NCBI GenBank assembly: GCA_965117015.1
Contig: OZ220747.1
Span: forward strand, 2,728,001 to 2,792,000
Length of the DNA: 64,000 bases
Source: Aldehydirespirator sp965117015
GTDB taxonomy: Bacteria > Actinomycetota > Acidimicrobiia > Acidimicrobiales > Aldehydirespiratoraceae
Direction: 5' to 3'
The position numbers and the translations under genes are program-made. The notes beneath the pieces were generated by a model. The model saw only the letters and a program-made list of their open reading frames with translations. It searched no databases and was not told where the DNA came from. Positions 50,666 to 59,660 of this stretch are shown here, one piece after another. Position 1 is the first letter of the stretch. Each line of letters begins with the position of its first letter.

Positions 50666-51303
50666 TCGGAGAGCGTGGTCCGGGCTGGGGCGTCGACTTC
50701 GGAGCGTCGGGCGAGATCCCGCCCGACGCTCTCGCCGCGGGCAGCGATGCGGCCGCGGGCAGGATCGTGGCTGAGGCCCGCAGAGCCAACCGGGCGATCC
50801 CTCCGGTGGTGCTGACCGGCGGCGACCTGGCCCGCACTCTGGGCTTGGCCCCGGCCCGGACAGCTGCGCCGCCGGCCGGCGCGACCGGAGCCCGCTTCGA
50901 GGTCGATCTCGGCGCGGCGCTGGTGGACGGTCGGCTGCACTGGTTCGTGGCCCACCTCGTGGCCCGCAGATCCTGGTGGCGGGGCCGGCTGCTGGTGGCG
51001 GCCAACGTGTCGTTCCTCGGCCGCTGGAATGCCGCGCCCCGGTCCCATCCCGGCGACGGCCGCCTCGACGTGTTCGACGCGGATCCGCCGCTGGCCGTGC
51101 GGCTCGCGGCCCGCCGCCGCCTGCCATCGGGAACCCACGTCCCCCATCCGCGGATCACCCAGCGCCGGATCGCGGCGGCCCAGTACGACCTGGATCCCGC
51201 CCTGGACGTCTACCTGGACGGCGTGCGCCTGGGCCGGGCCCGAACCCTAAGCCTGCGGGTCGAGCCCGCCGCTCTGCACGTCTGGATCCCCAGGCCGCCC
51301 TAG
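50662..51303 (+). CDS. Hypothetical protein, possible DAGK-like C-terminal domain
   Basis: 213 residues, coupled to the helicase by an ATGA overlap. The central and C-terminal parts (FVAHLVARRSWWRG, AAPRSHPGDGRLDVFDAD, then DVYLDGVRLGRARTLSLRVEPAALHVWI) resemble the beta-sandwich of diacylglycerol kinases, but the N-terminal nucleotide-binding domain with GGDGT is missing. Function unknown; kinase activity unlikely. Confidence 0.55.
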   Translation: MIGERGPGWGVDFGASGEIPPDALAAGSDAAAGRIVAEARRANRAIPPVVLTGGDLARTLGLAPARTAAPPAGATGARFEVDLGAALVDGRLHWFVAHLVARRSWWRGRLLVAANVSFLGRWNAAPRSHPGDGRLDVFDADPPLAVRLAARRRLPSGTHVPHPRITQRRIAAAQYDLDPALDVYLDGVRLGRARTLSLRVEPAALHVWIPRPP

Positions 51304-51306
51304 GAT
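51301..51306 (+). promoter_or_regulatory. Leaderless -10 box (TAGGAT) overlapping a stop codon
   Basis: TAGGAT, 6 nt before ATG 51313; its first three bases are the stop codon of the preceding gene. Confidence 0.45.
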
Positions 51307-51312
51307 CAGGCC

Positions 51313-52485
51313 ATGGACATAGCTGACGCCAAGCGACGGGTCTGCGAAGAGATCGACCGTCTGACCCCCGAACTGCTCGACGTGTCGCACCGCATCCACT
51401 CCCGGCCCGAACTGGGCTTCGAGGAGCACCACGCCCACGACCTGCTCACCGCGGTGCTGGACGATCACGGCCTGGACGTGCAGCGCCGCGCCTACGGTCT
51501 CGACACCGCCTTCGAGGCCCGAGCCGGCGACGGCGACGGGCCGCTGGTGGCCGTCGTGTGCGAGTACGACGCCCTTCCCGGGATCGGCCACGCCTGCGGG
51601 CACAACATCATCGCCGCCTCCGGGCTGGGGGCGGGCCTGGCCCTGGCGTCGATGGCCGGCGAGGCCGGCGGGCGGGTCGCCGTGATGGGGACCCCGGCCG
51701 AGGAGGGCGGGGGCGGCAAGGAGATCATGCTCCGGGCGGGCGCGTTCTCCGATGCCGACGCGGCCATGATGGTGCACCCCGCCAACCACGAGTTGAGCGT
51801 GTTCCACGCGGTGGCGGTCCAGCGGCTCAACGCCCGCTACACGGGGGCCGCCGCCCACGCCGCGGCCGCGCCCGAGAAGGGCCGCAACGCGCTCGACGCG
51901 GCCGTGCTCGGCTACAACGCGGTCGCCGCCCTGCGCCAGCACATCCGCGACGACGAGCGGATCCACGGCGTGTTCACCGACGGGGGCGCCAAGGCCAACA
52001 TCGTTCCGGCCACGGCCGCGGTCGAGTGGTACGTGCGCTCCACCGACCTCACATCACTGGAGCCGCTCAAGGAGCGGGTGGCCGCCTGCCTGATGGCGGG
52101 CGCCGCCGCAGCCGGCTGCGAGGTCGACCTCGAATGGGTCGATCCCTCCTATGCCGACATGAACGACAACCCGACGCTGATGGACCGCTATCTGGCCAAC
52201 CTCGGCACCCTGGGCCGCACCGTGACGCCCGACCCCCGGGCCCGGGTGGTGGGCAGCACCGACATGGGCAACGTGAGCTACACCGTTCCCTCCATACATC
52301 CCATGATCAAGGTCGCTCCGGACGACGTGCCCATCCACACGCCGCGCTTCGCCGAGTACGCCCGGGGCTCGGAGGGCGACTCGGCCGTGATCGACGGCGC
52401 CAAGGTGCTGGCCATGACCGCACTGGACTGTTGGCTGGACGGAGCGGCGCTGCCCGCGATACAGGCCGAGTTCGTCTCATCCTGA
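51313..52485 (+). CDS. M20-family amidohydrolase/metallopeptidase
   Basis: 390 residues. Di-zinc M20 fold of the AbgA/HipO-like branch: HRIHSRPELGFEE, GHACGHN, GTPAEEGGGGK and GSTDMGNVS supply the metal ligands and catalytic Glu; a dimerisation domain lies at about 180-290. Cleaves an N-acyl or peptide amide; substrate unknown. Cytosolic. Confidence 0.85.
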   Translation: MDIADAKRRVCEEIDRLTPELLDVSHRIHSRPELGFEEHHAHDLLTAVLDDHGLDVQRRAYGLDTAFEARAGDGDGPLVAVVCEYDALPGIGHACGHNIIAASGLGAGLALASMAGEAGGRVAVMGTPAEEGGGGKEIMLRAGAFSDADAAMMVHPANHELSVFHAVAVQRLNARYTGAAAHAAAAPEKGRNALDAAVLGYNAVAALRQHIRDDERIHGVFTDGGAKANIVPATAAVEWYVRSTDLTSLEPLKERVAACLMAGAAAAGCEVDLEWVDPSYADMNDNPTLMDRYLANLGTLGRTVTPDPRARVVGSTDMGNVSYTVPSIHPMIKVAPDDVPIHTPRFAEYARGSEGDSAVIDGAKVLAMTALDCWLDGAALPAIQAEFVSS

Positions 52486-52526
52486 GCCCTCGGGCTGATC
52501 CGCGCCCGGCGTAGCCTGCGCCCCTA

Positions 52527-54215
52527 ATGTCGCGCCCCGTGAACCTGTACGCGGCGGAGTCCTTCTCGCCCGAAGAAGCCGACATCCTGCGCCGATACTT
52601 CACCAACCTGGATGAGCCGGTGTTCGCGCTGGTGAACCTGCCCGAGGTCGTCAAGGGCGCCCTGTTCGCCCGCTACTCCCGGTCGATGTCGAGCCTCCGC
52701 CGGCTGTTCCTCGATGAGTTCGTCGACGATCTCGACATCACCGGGGACATCACGATCGACGCCACCGTCGGCCTGCGCCGGGCCGAGGCTCTGTACGACC
52801 GGGTCTTCTTCGAGTACGGCGACGACTCGGTGGCCCAGCTCGGCGGCGTGCACCTGGCCTGCGAGCAGGCCTCCAACCTGCTGACCAAGGTGCTGGAGTG
52901 GGGCCGGCTGATGGCCTACCTGGAGCAGAGCACCCGCTACATCGCCTACGACCAGCGTCTGGGCGGCCGCTACCGCTACTACCGCGACCCGCAGGTGCTG
53001 AACTCGTCGCTGGGCACCCGCTACGTGGGCGACATCGACCGCATGTTCTCGGCCTACTCGGAGCTCGTGCCGGTCATGCAGGACTTCTTCCGGGCCAACG
53101 TGCCCAAGGAGCCCGGCGACTCCGACTTCGCCTACCGGCAGGCGATCAAGGCCAGGGCCCTGGACTCGGTCCGCGGGCTGCTCCCGGCCGCATCGCTGAG
53201 CAACGTCGGCATCTACGGCACCGGCCAGGCCTATGAGGCGCTGCTCCTGCGGATGCGGGCCCATCCCCTTCCTGAGTCCCGTTTCTACGCCGACATGATG
53301 CTCACCGAATTGCGAAAGGTGATTCCCTCGTTCCTCAAGCGGGTGGACCTGCCCGACCGCGGCGGGCTCACCTCGCGCTACCTGGCCGACAACCGGGGCG
53401 CCATGGAGGACGTGGCCGGACGCCTGTTCGGCGACGCGGTGGGAGGGCCGGTCGCCGACGACTCCGTCGAGCTGGTGGACTTCGACCCGGACGGCGAGAC
53501 CAAGATGATCGCGGCCATGCTGTATCCCCACACATCGCTGGCCGACCGCACCGTCGAGTCCAGGGTGAGAGCCATGCCGGCGGCCGAGCGTGTCGCCGTG
53601 GTCCGGGCCTACTGCGGAGACCGGCAGAACCGTCGCCACCGCCCCGGCCGGGCGCTCGAACGCGTCTACTACCGCTTCGACGTGCTGTCCGACTACGGGG
53701 CGTTCCGGGACCTCCAGCGCCATCGGATGCTGACCATCGAATGGCAGCCGCTGTCGACCCGCCACGGCTATGTCCGGCCTTCCGCAGTGGACGCGGCCGG
53801 CGAGGACGAGAAGTTCGATGCGGTCATGGCCCGCTCGGCCCGGCTCTACGAGGCCCTCAGCGCCGAGTTCGGCGACCAGGCCTCCTACGCCGTCGCGCTT
53901 GCCTACCGGATCCGGTACTCGATGCAGATGAACGCCCGCGAGGCGATGCACATGGTGGAATTGCGGACCACTCCCCAGGGCCACCCCGCCTACCGCAGGG
54001 TGTGCCAGCGGATGCACACCCTCATCGCGGAGGAAGCGGGTCATGCCGCCGTCGCCGAACTGATGTCCTTCGTGAACCACTCCGCCGATCCCGGGCTCGG
54101 TCGTCTCGACGCCGAGAACCGGGTGGAGAGGCTGCGGACCGTGCAGTCTCATCCTTCATCGGATCTGTCTGCCGGCCGCGACGGCGAAGACGACGGAGGT
54201 CTGGCCCAAGGTTGA
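52527..54215 (+). CDS. ThyX-superfamily protein, two-domain, degenerate signature
   Basis: 562 residues, about twice a usual ThyX (about 250). The N-terminal half has ARYSRSMSSLRRLFLDEF and YLEQSTRYIAYDQR; the C-terminal half has FRDLQRHRMLTIEWQPLSTRHGY and RYSMQMNAREAMHMVELRTTPQGHPAYR. The ThyX motif RHRx7S is present as RHRx9S, so the dUMP site is altered. It may be a divergent FAD-dependent thymidylate synthase or a related enzyme. TAGCCT lies 9 nt upstream of the ATG. Confidence 0.7.
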   Translation: MSRPVNLYAAESFSPEEADILRRYFTNLDEPVFALVNLPEVVKGALFARYSRSMSSLRRLFLDEFVDDLDITGDITIDATVGLRRAEALYDRVFFEYGDDSVAQLGGVHLACEQASNLLTKVLEWGRLMAYLEQSTRYIAYDQRLGGRYRYYRDPQVLNSSLGTRYVGDIDRMFSAYSELVPVMQDFFRANVPKEPGDSDFAYRQAIKARALDSVRGLLPAASLSNVGIYGTGQAYEALLLRMRAHPLPESRFYADMMLTELRKVIPSFLKRVDLPDRGGLTSRYLADNRGAMEDVAGRLFGDAVGGPVADDSVELVDFDPDGETKMIAAMLYPHTSLADRTVESRVRAMPAAERVAVVRAYCGDRQNRRHRPGRALERVYYRFDVLSDYGAFRDLQRHRMLTIEWQPLSTRHGYVRPSAVDAAGEDEKFDAVMARSARLYEALSAEFGDQASYAVALAYRIRYSMQMNAREAMHMVELRTTPQGHPAYRRVCQRMHTLIAEEAGHAAVAELMSFVNHSADPGLGRLDAENRVERLRTVQSHPSSDLSAGRDGEDDGGLAQG

Positions 54216-54295
54216 TCGGAATGCAGTTGCGCCTAGCCGATCAGTGTCTATGATCCGCCCCACATCCGGTGCCAACCGACCCTTCAGCTGGAGCG

Positions 54296-54817
54296 ATGAA
54301 CCAGAAACACCCTCTTGACGGCGACGGCGATGACGACTTCGACGACGACGACTTCGATGACTCAGATGCGTTCGAGGGCGACCTGAGCGACGACGACTTC
54401 GACGACGAGGACTTCGACGGCGACGAGGACTTCGACGGCGACGCCGCGGAGATCGATGACGACGGCGACGGCGACGACGGCGACGGCGACGACGACGAAG
54501 AAGACGATGATGACGATGTGCCCGTGCCGGCCGATGACGACGATGACGACGAAGTCCACCCCAGCGACGTCGAGGCCGATCTGGAGGAGATCCTCAGGGA
54601 TCGCATCGCCGCCAGCGACGACGACGAGGAGGACGAGGAGGAGGACGCGGTCGAGACGAAGGCCACCACGGTGGTTGCGCCGCCGCGCTCGGACGAGTGG
54701 ACTTGCAACCAGTGCTTCCTGATCGTGAGCGTCTCCCAGTTCGGCTCCCGCGCCGATCCTGTGTGCCCGTCAGGCGAGGAGCCCTGCGAGTCGATCGAGA
54801 GGGTCCTCGGAGGCTGA
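54296..54817 (+). CDS. DUF4193-like acidic zinc-ribbon protein
   Basis: 173 residues. The first about 115 residues are nearly all Asp/Glu/Gly; the end has DEWTCNQCFLIVSVSQF and two further cysteines (VCPSG, PCES), the pattern of actinobacterial DUF4193 small zinc-ribbon proteins. The acidic tract is far longer than usual. Might contact RNA polymerase or the ribosome, by analogy only. The ATG is chosen over an in-frame GTG at 54269. Confidence 0.7.
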   Translation: MNQKHPLDGDGDDDFDDDDFDDSDAFEGDLSDDDFDDEDFDGDEDFDGDAAEIDDDGDGDDGDGDDDEEDDDDDVPVPADDDDDDEVHPSDVEADLEEILRDRIAASDDDEEDEEEDAVETKATTVVAPPRSDEWTCNQCFLIVSVSQFGSRADPVCPSGEEPCESIERVLGG

Positions 54818-54857
54818 GGCCTGAGAGACCTGCCATGCCCGTCACCCACCCCTGCCG

Positions 54858-55340
54858 ATGACCTCTATCGACGAGGGGGCTAGGCGGGCCGTCGAGGCCG
54901 ACATCGCCAGCGTGGCCGGACTGGCGGCCGAGGCGACAGCCGAGATGTCGCAGCTGCGCGGCGGCGCCGTGTGGTCCCGGCTGGAGGCCCGGCCCGATCC
55001 GCAGCTGGAGAGCCTGGTCCGCGACCTGCGGGCCGACGATGCGCTGGTGGTGGTGGGCACCATCGACGAGACGATCGTCGGCTACGGCGCGATCCGGCTC
55101 GTGGATTTGCACGACGGCTCGACGGTGGGACGCGTCGGCGACATCTATGTGCTTCCCGACGCCCGTGGAGTGGGAGTCGGCGAGTCCATGATGGAGTTGC
55201 TGATGGCGTGGGCCGGCCGGCGCGGCTGCATCGGCGTGGACAGCCTGGCGTTGCCCGGAGATCGCAACACCAAGAACTTCTTCGAGACGCACGGTCTGGT
55301 AGCCCGGGCGATCACCGTCCATCGCAAGCTCCCCAAGTGA
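54858..55340 (+). CDS. GNAT-family N-acetyltransferase
   Basis: 160 residues. Acetyl-CoA loop DARGVGVGESMM (R/Q-x-x-G-x-G type) and the beta4-beta5 strands (RVGDIYVLPD, CIGVDSLALPGD, NFFETHGLVAR) are clear. Acceptor unknown. Stop overlaps the NUDIX start (GTGA), so the two are co-translated. Confidence 0.85.
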   Translation: MTSIDEGARRAVEADIASVAGLAAEATAEMSQLRGGAVWSRLEARPDPQLESLVRDLRADDALVVVGTIDETIVGYGAIRLVDLHDGSTVGRVGDIYVLPDARGVGVGESMMELLMAWAGRRGCIGVDSLALPGDRNTKNFFETHGLVARAITVHRKLPK

Positions 55341-55744
55341 TCGAGCGGGCCGAGGTCGCGGTGGGCGCTGTCGTCCGCCGCTCCGACGAACTGCTGCTGG
55401 TGCGCCGGGGACGCCCGCCCGCGGTGGGGGAGTGGTCCGTTCCTGGAGGCCGGGTCGAGCCGGGGGAGTTGTTGATGGAGGCGGTCGTGCGGGAGTTGCA
55501 CGAGGAGACCGGGCTGCAGGGTGTGTGCGGTCCCCTGGTCGGCTGGGTGGAGCGCATCAGCGAGGACCATCACTTCGTGATCCTCGACTTCGAGGCGACC
55601 GTGATCGGCGATGTCGACCCGGTGGCCGGTTCCGATGCCTCCGAGGCCCGATGGTGGCCCGTCTCGGAGGTGGCCGCGCTGCCGCTGGTTGAGGGCCTAG
55701 CGGAGTTCCTCTACGACCACGGGATAATCCCGACGATCGTCTAA
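55337..55744 (+). CDS. NUDIX hydrolase (ADP-ribose pyrophosphatase/MutT-like)
   Basis: 135 residues from GTG. Complete NUDIX box GGRVEPGELLMEAVVRELHEETG with the REx2EE metal ligands. Hydrolyses a nucleoside diphosphate linked to another group. The strand SDASEARWWPVSEV follows as in MutT/ADPRase types. Coupled to the GNAT gene. Confidence 0.88.
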   Translation: MIERAEVAVGAVVRRSDELLLVRRGRPPAVGEWSVPGGRVEPGELLMEAVVRELHEETGLQGVCGPLVGWVERISEDHHFVILDFEATVIGDVDPVAGSDASEARWWPVSEVAALPLVEGLAEFLYDHGIIPTIV

Positions 55745-55757
55745 CCGCCGCTCGAGT

Positions 55758-56519
55758 TCAGCGGCCCTTCCAGACGGGGGGACGCTTCTCGATGAAGGCC
55801 AGCGGACCCTCGCGGAAGTCCTCGGTGCCGCGCAGCCCCATCTGGGCGCGTCCCGCAGCCAGCATTGCCTCCGCGTCGGTCTGGGTGAAGCTCTCGAGCA
55901 CGAGCCGGCGGGACTCTCGCACGGCCAGGGGGCCGTTGGCGTTGACGCGGGCGGCCAGGCGCCGGGCTGCGGCGAGCGCCTCACCCGGTTCGCAGAGTTC
56001 GTTGATGAGGCCAAGCTCCAGGGCCCGTTCCGCGCTGACCGGGTCACCGGTGAGGACTATCTCCATGGCTATGGCCAGCGGGATGGTGCGGGGCAGGCGC
56101 ACCAGGCCGCCGGCGGCGGCGATCAGCGACCGCTTCACCTCGGGGAGGCCGAAGCGGGCCGCGGTCGAAGCCACCCGCAGATCGCAGGTGAGGGCAATCT
56201 CCGTTCCGCCGGCCAGGGCGGGGCCGTCGATGGCTGCGATCAAGGGCTTGGTCCTCTCCCGCATAACGATGCCGCCGAAGCCGCCCCGCTTGGTGGACAG
56301 CTCCGAGAAGCGTCCCTCCGATATGGCCTTGAGGTCGGCACCCGCGCAGAACACCGGGCCGGTGTGGGAGAGGATGCCGAGCCACAGCGAGTCGTCCGCC
56401 TCCAGCCGATCGATGGCCTCCTCCAAGCCTCGGGAGATCACGCCGTTGACCGCGTTGCGGGCCTCCGGCCGGTTCATGGTGATGACGGCGGTGTTGCCCT
56501 CGGTATCGAAGTCGATCAT
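55758..56519 (-). CDS. Enoyl-CoA hydratase/isomerase
   Basis: 253 residues. Crotonase fold: ITMNRPEARNAVNG, GPVFCAGADLKAI (oxyanion hole), ALAGGTEIALTCDLRVAS and GLPEVKRSLIAAAGG with one catalytic Glu position; the second Glu is not evident at the usual site, so exact reaction is open. ATG at 56519 overlaps the upstream stop (ATGA). Operon with the Arg/Asp-rich protein. Confidence 0.85.
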   Translation of the reverse strand: MIDFDTEGNTAVITMNRPEARNAVNGVISRGLEEAIDRLEADDSLWLGILSHTGPVFCAGADLKAISEGRFSELSTKRGGFGGIVMRERTKPLIAAIDGPALAGGTEIALTCDLRVASTAARFGLPEVKRSLIAAAGGLVRLPRTIPLAIAMEIVLTGDPVSAERALELGLINELCEPGEALAAARRLAARVNANGPLAVRESRRLVLESFTQTDAEAMLAAGRAQMGLRGTEDFREGPLAFIEKRPPVWKGR

Positions 56520-58033
56520 GCGGCGCCTTGCGGACCAGCCGGCGTGTCGGTGTCGGTGGTTGCTTCTGGGTCCGGGGTTGGCGTGTCGGTGTCGGTGGTT
56601 GCTTCTGGGTCCGGGGTTGGCGTCTCGGTGGGTTGCTCCGTTGCCTTTTCGACCTCCGGCGCGGGCGGCGGTGGGGGAGGTCGGCGTCCTCGGGGGCTCG
56701 GCGTCTGCGGCTCGATACCGAACAGAGCCGCGATCTGCGGAACCCGGTCGGCCAGCCTTCGGACGGTGGCGAGCAGATCCTCGGAGGGCTTCTCCGGAGC
56801 GCCGAGCGGGATCACCTGTGTGCGGACGGGGGAGAGGGCCACGGAGTCCACCACCGTCGACCACCGCTGCTGGTTGGTGGTGGGGCTCAAATCTTCGGCC
56901 GCCATGTTGGCGAGTCGCTCGGCCATGTCAGGTGGCAGCGGCGTCCCCGCCTTGGGCGGGCGAGAGCTGAGGCGCAGTGCCCTGATGGTGCGGCCCTCGC
57001 CGATGGTGCCGGCCAACTCGTCCAGCCACCGGCGATGATCCACTTCCAGACGCTGAGCCAGGCCGGCTCGCAGGCTCTCGGCGAGGGCCCTGGTCTCGTC
57101 GGTTCGAGCCGCCCGGTCGGCGGCGGCGATGACGGAGCGGATGTCTCGCAGGTCGATCTTGGAGATTCCGGCCAGGGCCGCGTCGGCCCGGTCGTGCCAT
57201 TCGGCTGCCTTCAACACGGGAGCGAGCTGCTCGGCCAGCGCCAAGATCGGCTCCGACCTGATCTGCGGGAGCTTCTCGGCAGCTGCCTTGGCATTCATTC
57301 GCTCGATTGACTTGCGCACCCCCGGCACACCGGCCTTCAACACTTCGCGAGCCAGCGGCTGCTGGTCATCGGGAAGGGCTGCCAATGCAGCCTGGCGATG
57401 GACCCGCTTCGCCTTGAGGCCGGGAGTTCTCGGCCTTGGAGGTCGTTCGGATCGTCTACCGTCCTCCGAGCGCCTGTCACTGGGTCGTCGATCCCGGCGA
57501 CTGGACCGCTTCTCGTTCCGATCCTGGTCGCGGCCGGATCCGGAATCGCGAGGCCTGCCGCCATCGTCGCGACGGGAGCGGGTTCTGGTGTCTCCATCCC
57601 GTCGGGACTTGCGGACCTTGCCGTCGTCGTCTGTCTGCTTGCCTCGACGGTCACGTCTGCGACCATCGCCGTCGCGGCCATCTCGGCGGTCGCGCCCTCG
57701 CGGCCGGTCCTTGTCACGGCCGCGCCGGTCGTCGCGGTCGCGTCGTCGGGACTTCGGTGCCAGAGTGGTCGTGACCAGTGGGCCGTCGCTGCCGCCTATC
57801 AACTCCAGACGGTCGGAGGGCGCGGCCCGGATCCGCGGCGCGGACACCGCGATGATCTCGAGGCCGTCGAGTCCGCCGTCGGCTTCGGCCTTGAGCACGG
57901 TGCCCACCGACGCAGTGTCCGGAACGAGGTCACTGCTCACGTCGCCCTTGGGTTGGCGTGCACCGGCGGCCCGCCACGTCCAGGTGCCGTCGGGGCGCTG
58001 GCTGGTCAGCTCGATCTCTAGTCGCCGGGACAC
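56516..58033 (-). CDS. Arg/Asp-rich hypothetical protein
   Basis: 505 residues from GTG 58033. Residues about 1-90: beta-rich domain (LEIELTSQRPDGTWTWRAAG ... GTVLKAEADGGLDGLEIIAV). About 95-210: strongly charged RRDRDDRRGRDKDRPRG-type region. About 215-420: helical, DUF349-like in feel (RQAALAALPDDQQPLAREVL). The end repeats PEATTDTDTPTPD. The start 58087 would add residues from a dispersed repeat, so GTG 58033 is preferred. RNA binding is plausible; function unknown. Confidence 0.6.
   Translation of the reverse strand: MSRRLEIELTSQRPDGTWTWRAAGARQPKGDVSSDLVPDTASVGTVLKAEADGGLDGLEIIAVSAPRIRAAPSDRLELIGGSDGPLVTTTLAPKSRRRDRDDRRGRDKDRPRGRDRRDGRDGDGRRRDRRGKQTDDDGKVRKSRRDGDTRTRSRRDDGGRPRDSGSGRDQDRNEKRSSRRDRRPSDRRSEDGRRSERPPRPRTPGLKAKRVHRQAALAALPDDQQPLAREVLKAGVPGVRKSIERMNAKAAAEKLPQIRSEPILALAEQLAPVLKAAEWHDRADAALAGISKIDLRDIRSVIAAADRAARTDETRALAESLRAGLAQRLEVDHRRWLDELAGTIGEGRTIRALRLSSRPPKAGTPLPPDMAERLANMAAEDLSPTTNQQRWSTVVDSVALSPVRTQVIPLGAPEKPSEDLLATVRRLADRVPQIAALFGIEPQTPSPRGRRPPPPPPAPEVEKATEQPTETPTPDPEATTDTDTPTPDPEATTDTDTPAGPQGAA
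56541..56618 (-). repeat. 39-bp tandem repeat (two copies)
   Basis: 56541-56579 and 56580-56618 are identical, encoding PDPEATTDTDTPT in the C-terminal tail of the Arg/Asp-rich protein. Confidence 0.9.
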
Positions 58034-58060
58034 GGCCCACAAAGCTACACGTCTCTGGGG

Positions 58061-58081
58061 AGCAGCGAACAAGAGCGGAAC
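58061..58081. repeat. Partial dispersed-repeat copy
   Basis: agcagcgaacaagagcggaa matches the second half of the dispersed repeat at 24974 and 48431. Confidence 0.5.
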
Positions 58082-58111
58082 ATTCACTCCCGGCCTTACC
58101 GCCGGAAATCT

Positions 58112-58141
58112 ACATTATGTAAACTAAAGTTTACCTAATGT
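58112..58141. promoter_or_regulatory. 30-bp A+T-rich palindrome overlapping the thiD stop
   Basis: 14-bp arms 58112-58125 and 58128-58141 match except one base, with core GTAAACT-AA-AGTTTAC. It contains the thiD TAG and lies about 80 bp upstream of the Arg/Asp-rich gene start. In a 68% G+C genome this is a likely dimeric-regulator operator. Confidence 0.55.
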
Positions 58142-58962
58142 GGCCCGAGTGGTTCTGGGGGTTGCAGTCCTGGTGTCCTCGCAATGGTGTGGGATACCGG
58201 GCCTGGGCCGTCTAGTGACCATGTCGCAGCGGTCTTGATGGCAGCCCGCACAAACCGGGCCGCAGAGGCCACTGCGTCTTCCAGGCTGTGGCCGAGGGCG
58301 AGGTTGGCGGCCAGTGCCGCCGAGAACGTGCAGCCGCTGCCTCGGACGTTGCCGGTGTGCACCCGTTGACCCGGCTCGACCCAGGCCTCGCCGGCCGCGG
58401 TGATCACCACGTCGTCGGGCTGGCCGTCGAAGCCGCCGCCGGTCACCACCACGGCGTCGGATCCGAGGCCGCGGAACGCTTCGGCGCACTCCAGCACGGC
58501 CTCAGGGCCGGGCAGCGACGTGCCGGCCAGCAACTCGGCCTCGCGCCGGTTCGGCGTTATCACCCGGGCCAGCCGGAACAGCCGCCGGCGGTAGGCGTCC
58601 TCCACCTCGCCGGCCACGAACGGCACTCCCTTGCCGTCCACCATCACCGGGTCGACCACCGGCGCCGGCAGAGCGCCGCTCGCGACCCTGTCCGCCACCA
58701 ACTCGACCACCTCGCGCCGGCGCAGCAGCCCGGTCTTGGCTCCGGCGACCCCCAACGCGGACGCCACCGAGTCGATCTGGCGGGCCACCAAGCCGGCTTC
58801 GACCGGCTCGGTGGCCGTGACCGCGGTCAGCGACTGCGCGGTGACTGCCGTCAGCGCGCTGGCTCCGTGTACCCCGAGGGCGGCAAACGTGGTCAGGTCG
58901 GCTTGCACGCCCGCGCCCCCCAGGGGGTCCGAAGCGGCTATCGTGAGCAGCACCGGCGGCAT
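58135..58962 (-). CDS. thiD: Hydroxymethylpyrimidine/phosphomethylpyrimidine kinase
   Basis: 275 residues from ATG 58962. Ribokinase-like kinase of thiamine synthesis: TIAASDPLGGAGVQADL, VVDPVMVDGKG, ITPNRREAELL and NVRGSGCTFSAALAA (anion hole and catalytic Asp region; the usual Asp appears as Thr-Phe in GSGCTFS, the standard ThiD form). A TAGGGT lies 13 nt upstream. No TPP riboswitch seen. Divergent from the YqgE gene. Confidence 0.92.
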   Translation of the reverse strand: MPPVLLTIAASDPLGGAGVQADLTTFAALGVHGASALTAVTAQSLTAVTATEPVEAGLVARQIDSVASALGVAGAKTGLLRRREVVELVADRVASGALPAPVVDPVMVDGKGVPFVAGEVEDAYRRRLFRLARVITPNRREAELLAGTSLPGPEAVLECAEAFRGLGSDAVVVTGGGFDGQPDDVVITAAGEAWVEPGQRVHTGNVRGSGCTFSAALAANLALGHSLEDAVASAARFVRAAIKTAATWSLDGPGPVSHTIARTPGLQPPEPLGPH

Positions 58963-59082
58963 GGTCGACACCACGACCCTAGATCGTGCCACAAAGCCAC
59001 CTCACCACACCGCCATCGCTTGGGGTCGCCGGCTTGCCACCGTGCCGCTCCCCAATCCGTCCGCTATCTGGAAGACCCACGA

Positions 59083-59631
59083 ATGGAATCGACCCGCGGG
59101 AAGCTTCTCGTGGCTGCGCCGAGTCTGTCCGATCCCAATTTTCGCCAGACCGTGCTGATGATGCTCGAGCACAGCGGTGAGGGTGCGCTGGGTGTCGTCC
59201 TCAACCGGCCCAGCGAATTGACCGTCAGCAGCGCCATTGGAGACTGGGCGACGGCGGTGAGCAAGCCCCGCGTGGTGTTCGTCGGCGGTCCGGTGAGCCA
59301 GTCCTCGGTGATCGCGCTGGCGTCGGTGGCGCTCGACGATGCCGACGAGAACTGGTCGCAGGTCATGGGACGGATCGGCACCGTCGATCTGGAGCTCGAC
59401 CCCGGCGAGATCGGCGGGCTGGATGAAGTACGCATATTCGCCGGATACGCGGCGTGGGCGCCGGGACAGCTCGAGGCCGAGCTGGCCGAGGACGCCTGGT
59501 TCGTACTCGAGCTCGACGAGTCCGACCCGTTCTCGGAGGACCCCCAGGAGCTGTGGTGGCAGGTGTTCGCCCGCCAGCAGGGAGACCTGAGGCAGCTTCG
59601 CCTCTACCCGCGCAATCCTGCCGACAACTGA
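59083..59631 (+). CDS. YqgE/AlgH family protein
   Basis: 182 residues. UPF0301 signature: GKLLVAAPSLSDPNFRQTVLMMLEHSGEGALGVVLNRP at the N-terminus, then VFVGGPVSQ and IFAGYAAWAPGQLEAEL. Widespread, role uncertain. The ATG at 59083 aligns with the family start. A CGGCC-CGGA-GGCCG hairpin follows at 59639-59652 as a possible terminator. Confidence 0.88.
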   Translation: MESTRGKLLVAAPSLSDPNFRQTVLMMLEHSGEGALGVVLNRPSELTVSSAIGDWATAVSKPRVVFVGGPVSQSSVIALASVALDDADENWSQVMGRIGTVDLELDPGEIGGLDEVRIFAGYAAWAPGQLEAELAEDAWFVLELDESDPFSEDPQELWWQVFARQQGDLRQLRLYPRNPADN

Positions 59632-59660
59632 CATTCGACGGCCCGGAGGCCGCGCACCCC

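Noticed and set aside
58963..59082. TPP riboswitch for thiD
   Set aside because: The space between thiD and the YqgE gene lacks the CTGAGA and related TPP motifs.
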